Source: Cymodocea nodosa
Taxonomy: Eukaryota > Streptophyta > Magnoliopsida > Alismatales > Cymodoceaceae
DNA: 64,000 nucleotides
Assembly (NCBI GenBank): GCA_036874045.1
Contig: CM072344.1
Location: 4,746,501-4,810,500, forward strand
Direction of reading: 5' to 3'
Shown here in pieces: positions 60,235 to 64,000 of this stretch. The translations under genes were made by a program, and so were the position numbers. The notes beneath the pieces were generated by a model, which saw only the letters and a program-made list of their open reading frames with translations, was not told the DNA's origin and searched no databases. The stretch's first letter is position 1, and every line of letters begins with the position of its first letter.

Positions 60235-61914
60235 TCCTAAGTTCATCTACTTCCTTTTAGAGTTTTTCTACTTGTTGCTCTAATTGGTTAATCCTTTCTA
60301 CAGCTCATGTAATTCCTCTAGAAGATTTAGTAATCTCTGTAGCTACATAATTTCTGTATTCTTTCACTAAAATGGTTCTTGATCTGATCCTTTTGGATGC
60401 CCATTTAGTGAAATCGATACAATCCACCATCAGCAGTGGAATCAAATCTCCAAAAAACAATTTCTTTTTCACTATTCTCAGCTTGGAGATAAAAACTGTA
60501 GACCAATTTATTTGAATTCTATTTATAACTGCATATGTGGCCTACTTTACAAATTGACTCAGTTCTATATCCTGGCCTTGTCGTTGGTAGATATTCTTAA
60601 TTAGAATGTTTGCTATCATGTGTGATGTACCATTTAACTGCTTTAGTCTATTTAATAACGACACACCAGGATTGATAGCTAAACAATCCTTGATTTCCTC
60701 TTCTGTCCACTCAACAACAGTTGTGCTTTCTAAAATTTCTTTCCCTTCATTTTTCAACCCTAAAATGTTGTGGAGAAGCTCTGGTGTTATTTATACATCA
60801 GCTTCCTCCACGTTGGAAATTAATCCTCCTTCTTCTTCTCTTAAGTTTGCATAAAAGCAGGGCACTAGATTCTCATATACTGCATGCCCTCTTTCTTGAG
60901 AAATAAACTTCAGTAGACCTTGGAATTCAAATAATTCTTTGATTTCTTGCATTTCGTCCCAATTTACTGGTCTACTATAAATGATAGTATAACCCCTAAT
61001 CTATTGGTATTTGTCATAAGCTTCCTAACTTCAAAAATGTACTTCATTTAAAACTGTTGCTTTAGAAGGATCAGAAATATGCATTTGTTGCTCCTGAGGG
61101 GTTTGTTATTGAACTTCCTCTTCCAAATGATGAACTTGTACTTGTTGAAAATGCTCCACAGATTCTAGCATTTTTGCTTTTGCTTTTGTTTGTGGTGGTG
61201 AGCTAGTAGAACTCTCCACTCTGTCTTGAATTCTTTCCATAAATTGTTGAAGATTTTCTTGCTTTTCAGTGGAATTTGTTGAGTCCTCTCTTTCCATATA
61301 TACTTATTCAACTTCATGTTCATTTTTTTTTCTTCTTCTTCCTCCTAACTACCAATCTGCATTGTCACTGTTCTTTCTGATTCTATGGTAGATTGGGATG
61401 GAGTTCCAAGCAAATCAGTTCTTGCCCTAATTTCTATTTCTTCTATTTGTACAGGCTACAGACTAGTTTCAGCCTGCTTTTCTTCTTCTCTTTGCTCTTT
61501 CTGCTACTACTCCTGCTCCTCTTTAGAATCGAATAGTAGGTTTACAAAATTTGGCTCTACAGGCCCTACTGACATTTGTCTTTCAGATTTAATCTCCTCT
61601 TGATATTCAAACACTATCTCCTTTCCTTTCCTTTTTCTAATTAATTGTGTTTGGTCTTCTTCTTCCTCGACTGAAATTAAATCCACAAAAATAGGCTTTG
61701 CACACCTTTGAGCCACAGGTACTCGCTCTTCCTGTTTAACTCTTTCAATAATTACTGGTCTCGAAGGACCAGCTTCATCTCCTTTTGCAATAGGTCTGGC
61801 AGTAGCTTCTTGATGCTGTTCCACTTTGATTTTATATTGGGCTTTCAACTTTTCTACAGCCCTCTTTTTGTAAAGTGCATCAAACACTAGGTGTGCTTTA
61901 GATATTAAGTTCAA
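60235..61914 (-). pseudogene. Retroelement accessory ORF with 'putative plant transposon protein'-like domain and C-terminal coiled coil
   Basis: Broken minus-strand ORF whose start is cut by the edge of LTR C. The N-terminal part (61914-61507) is charged and disordered (EARP-like, GDEAGPSRPVIIERVKQEER). The frame shifts near 61500, then a Glu/Gln-rich stretch with stops leads to a domain (about 60980-60420): RPVNWDEMQEIKELFEFQGL, YENLVPCFYANLREEEGG, ITPELLHNILGLKNEGKE, SLLNRLKQLNGTSHMIANIL. The C-terminus (AVERINQLEQQVEKL) is a coiled coil. It aligns with the C-terminal domain of 29947-31678 and resembles the uncharacterised PF20167-type plant transposon-linked domain. Function unknown. Confidence 0.65.
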
Positions 61915-61920
61915 TTTCTT

Positions 61921-63786
61921 TCAAAAGTAAACAAACAACCTTTCACACAAATTAGATATTAAGTCCAATTTGTATTTTAACTACAAGTGCACAGTGTATA
62001 TTGTATTTGTGTGCAAGTACAGGTCGATCCCATAGAGATTGAGTAAGAATTGTGTACTATTTCTCTTTAAATTGGAGTTTATATGTGTTCAGTTAAGCAC
62101 TCCGTTGAGTTACAGTTAACTCAACGGACTTAGTTTATGGAGTTTTGGTTAACTCAATGGACTAACCTTGTGGACTTAAGTTAACTCCACGAGTCTATCT
62201 TTCCAGTTAAATATTGTTATTTACAAAGGAATTCGGCCAACTATTAGGTGGTTCCATAGAATGTAAATAACATCAATTAAGTTATTTAATGTTAGTTAAT
62301 ATTAGATTTGTCATTAAGTAACACTAACATTCAGATATTTCAAATAGTAACCATTAAAATCTTTAAGTATCTAGGATGAATCAATTTCAGTAAACAATAA
62401 AACTATTTTCTATTTTCTAAATCAAACAAACATAAAACATTCACAATACTGACAATGATGACATTAATCATGATACAAAATAAATAATACAACACTTTAA
62501 TACTAAATGTAAATACAGATAATAAATTGTTTTTGGTATTTTTGTTTTGATATGTTCCTCAAGATGAGCGAAAGATGAAATGTAAAAATCTCTATCGATA
62601 GTAAAAACTTATGTCACTACATGTGATGTGATTATACCACTGAAAACTTAATCACTTACAATCTTGCCTCCTTTCCCTATAGAATTGCGAATCAAGAATT
62701 GTAAGATGATCTTCTCTTCAACATACTGGGATCAACCCGAAACCAAGGCTAGAAGCTTTACGATCTCTTGAGATATGAGTTGGTGCTTGGTGAAAATGAC
62801 TTCCCTTCTTGTGACGCGATCACTCCTCATAGTGGTTGTCAATCACCATATTTGGTTCGAAATCGACTCGACATCCGGAAAGTATCCTCACAGACCTTCG
62901 ATGGTTGGTGATTTTGGTGGTGGTGTAAAGCTTCAGGGAACATCCGACGCTTCTTGTAGTTAGTGCGGTTCTCCTCCTACACACACACTCACTTTTTCTT
63001 CATCTTTCTCCTCTTCTTTTATATTTCTTTTAGTAATAATTGCTTCTACTTAAATGATTAGTTGAATTTCCTTCATTCATATCAACGATGATGATTTCTT
63101 CTTCATTCTATGAGTGAATTCCTGTGTGATACGTGCAATCATGGTTTTCCTTCAAATTTCTTATTTCTGCAAAGTTTTTACTTGCTATCTCAATGAGTTC
63201 TCACATGATCTTTCTACACCTTTAAGCATATAACTCAACGAGTTGTTATTGTGCACGTGTACATGATATAAATATATGCAAATAAAATAGATCATGCTTA
63301 ATACTATAAAACCATACTTAAATCAGGTTTTCAGATCATGACACATGTCCTTAGTATGTTTTATGATAAAAAAATATTTTGGATACTTGTAAACCTAACT
63401 ATGCGATGCTTAGACACATTTCAGATAGTTAACAAATAACTTACCAAAAATCCACTTAAGTCATGCATTAATGTTACAACACGTGTACACTAGAAAATAA
63501 TAAAATAATCTTTAAGCATTTAAAATATAATTGTTCGGTACATGAAATGTAACTCTCCAAAATAATAGAAAATTCGAAGACATAGGAATTAAAAAGCCTG
63601 TAATTAACCAATAGTTCAGAAATGTACTTAATTAACATTAATTCCCTGAAATTATACAGATTCTTTCATTAAAGCATATAATAGTGCAATTATAACATAA
63701 TGACTTAATTCACATATGATAAGCTAAATATTATGCAATTAACCATCATTTAACCTTTAATATTATATACTTTTTCATTCTAAACA
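61921..63786 (-). repeat. LTR C (truncated 5' LTR, minus), Athila-like family 2
   Basis: About 1.87 kb, homologous to A and B. It starts TGTTTAGAATG at the upper end. The last roughly 100 bp and the primer site are missing at the lower end, where the accessory ORF begins. Minus-strand TATA-like site GAAATATAAAAGAAG near 63012-63026. Palindromes CCGTTGAGTTACAG then TTAACTCAACGGACTTA at 62101-62131, followed by two diverged copies to about 62195. The upper flank is interrupted copia integrase. Confidence 0.88.
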
Positions 63787-64000
63787 ACAATCTTGTTCAA
63801 AATGAACAAAGTGTCTCTATTCAAAAACTTAGGAGTAATCATGGTACTGAATTTGAAAATGATCAAATGGATAATTACTGTATAGATCATGTCATTGATC
63901 ATAGATATTCTTTTCCAAGAGCACCTTCTTAAAATGGTGTTGTTGAGAGAAAGAATTGATAACTTCAGGAAATGGCTAGAACTATTTTAAATGAACATAA
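63787..64000 (+). pseudogene. Ty1/copia integrase fragment flanking LTR C
   Basis: + strand copia integrase (NLVQNEQSVSIQKLRSNHGT, HRYSFPRAPS, NGVVERKN, MARTILNEH), a close relative of 35372-35615 on the other strand, with stops. Homology starts within a base or two of the LTR C end, so the gypsy element appears to have inserted into this copia copy. It runs off the right window edge. Confidence 0.9.

Noticed and set aside
28480-62200. Palindromic repeats considered as CRISPR-like
   Set aside because: Spacing is irregular, units vary, the host is clearly a plant and the repeats sit in retrotransposon spacers and LTRs.
41456-64000. Endogenous pararetrovirus or envelope gene
   Set aside because: RT and integrase are Athila-type Ty3/gypsy or copia; no movement protein, coat protein or envelope with membrane segments is seen. 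The gene in the envelope position is an F-box gene.

Overview
The window is nuclear DNA of a flowering plant, probably a dicot. Two plant-type host genes with GT-AG introns lie on the + strand, and almost everything else is decayed plant transposable elements (L1/RTE-like LINEs, Ty1/copia, and the Athila branch of Ty3/gypsy). The species cannot be named from sequence alone. Intergenic DNA is AT-rich; the first exon of the second gene is markedly GC-rich.

Layout. 1-1.8 kb: decayed LINE, sitting upstream of the first visible exon. 2.5-8.1 kb: the last 11 exons (773 residues) of BTAF1/MOT1, the Swi2/Snf2 ATPase that removes TATA-binding protein from DNA; the 5' part of the gene lies outside the window. 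8.1-13.0 kb: intergenic, with a degenerate tandem repeat, a copia gag relic and a copia-type LTR. 13.0-25.7 kb: a complete 8-exon gene for a mitochondrial Era-like GTPase (ERG, 414 residues). Its 1.2 kb of coding sequence is spread over 12.7 kb because the introns hold a gypsy relic, a small non-coding LTR element (TRIM-like) and two LINE tails. 25.8-28.5 kb: two copia relics.

28.5-64 kb is a nested retrotransposon cluster. It holds: a 4.1 kb copia element (33.3-37.4 kb, minus) broken mostly by in-frame stops; a + strand Athila-like element (about 41.6-48.2 kb) with 5' LTR, tRNA-Asp-type primer site, zinc knuckle, protease, RT, RNase H and integrase; and several minus-strand pieces of a second Athila-like family, including three copies (A, B, C) of its roughly 2 kb LTR at 39.5-41.45, 52.8-54.8 and 61.9-63.8 kb. 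Between LTRs C and B lies an element with no pol. It carries gag, a nearly full-length F-box gene broken by one stop codon, and an ORF with a domain resembling the 'putative plant transposon protein' family. A relative of that ORF occurs at 30-31.7 kb.

The best candidates for something undescribed are in this cluster: (1) the gag plus F-box element; (2) an apparent organisation in which pol starts right after the primer site and gag sits downstream of integrase behind an acceptor-like site; (3) arrays of short palindromes (GTTGAGTTA...TAACTCAAC) throughout the second Athila family's spacers and LTRs; (4) stop codons whose sister copies show C-to-T or G-to-A changes, as expected from loss of methylated cytosines. 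No rRNA, tRNA, CRISPR or bacterial features were seen.
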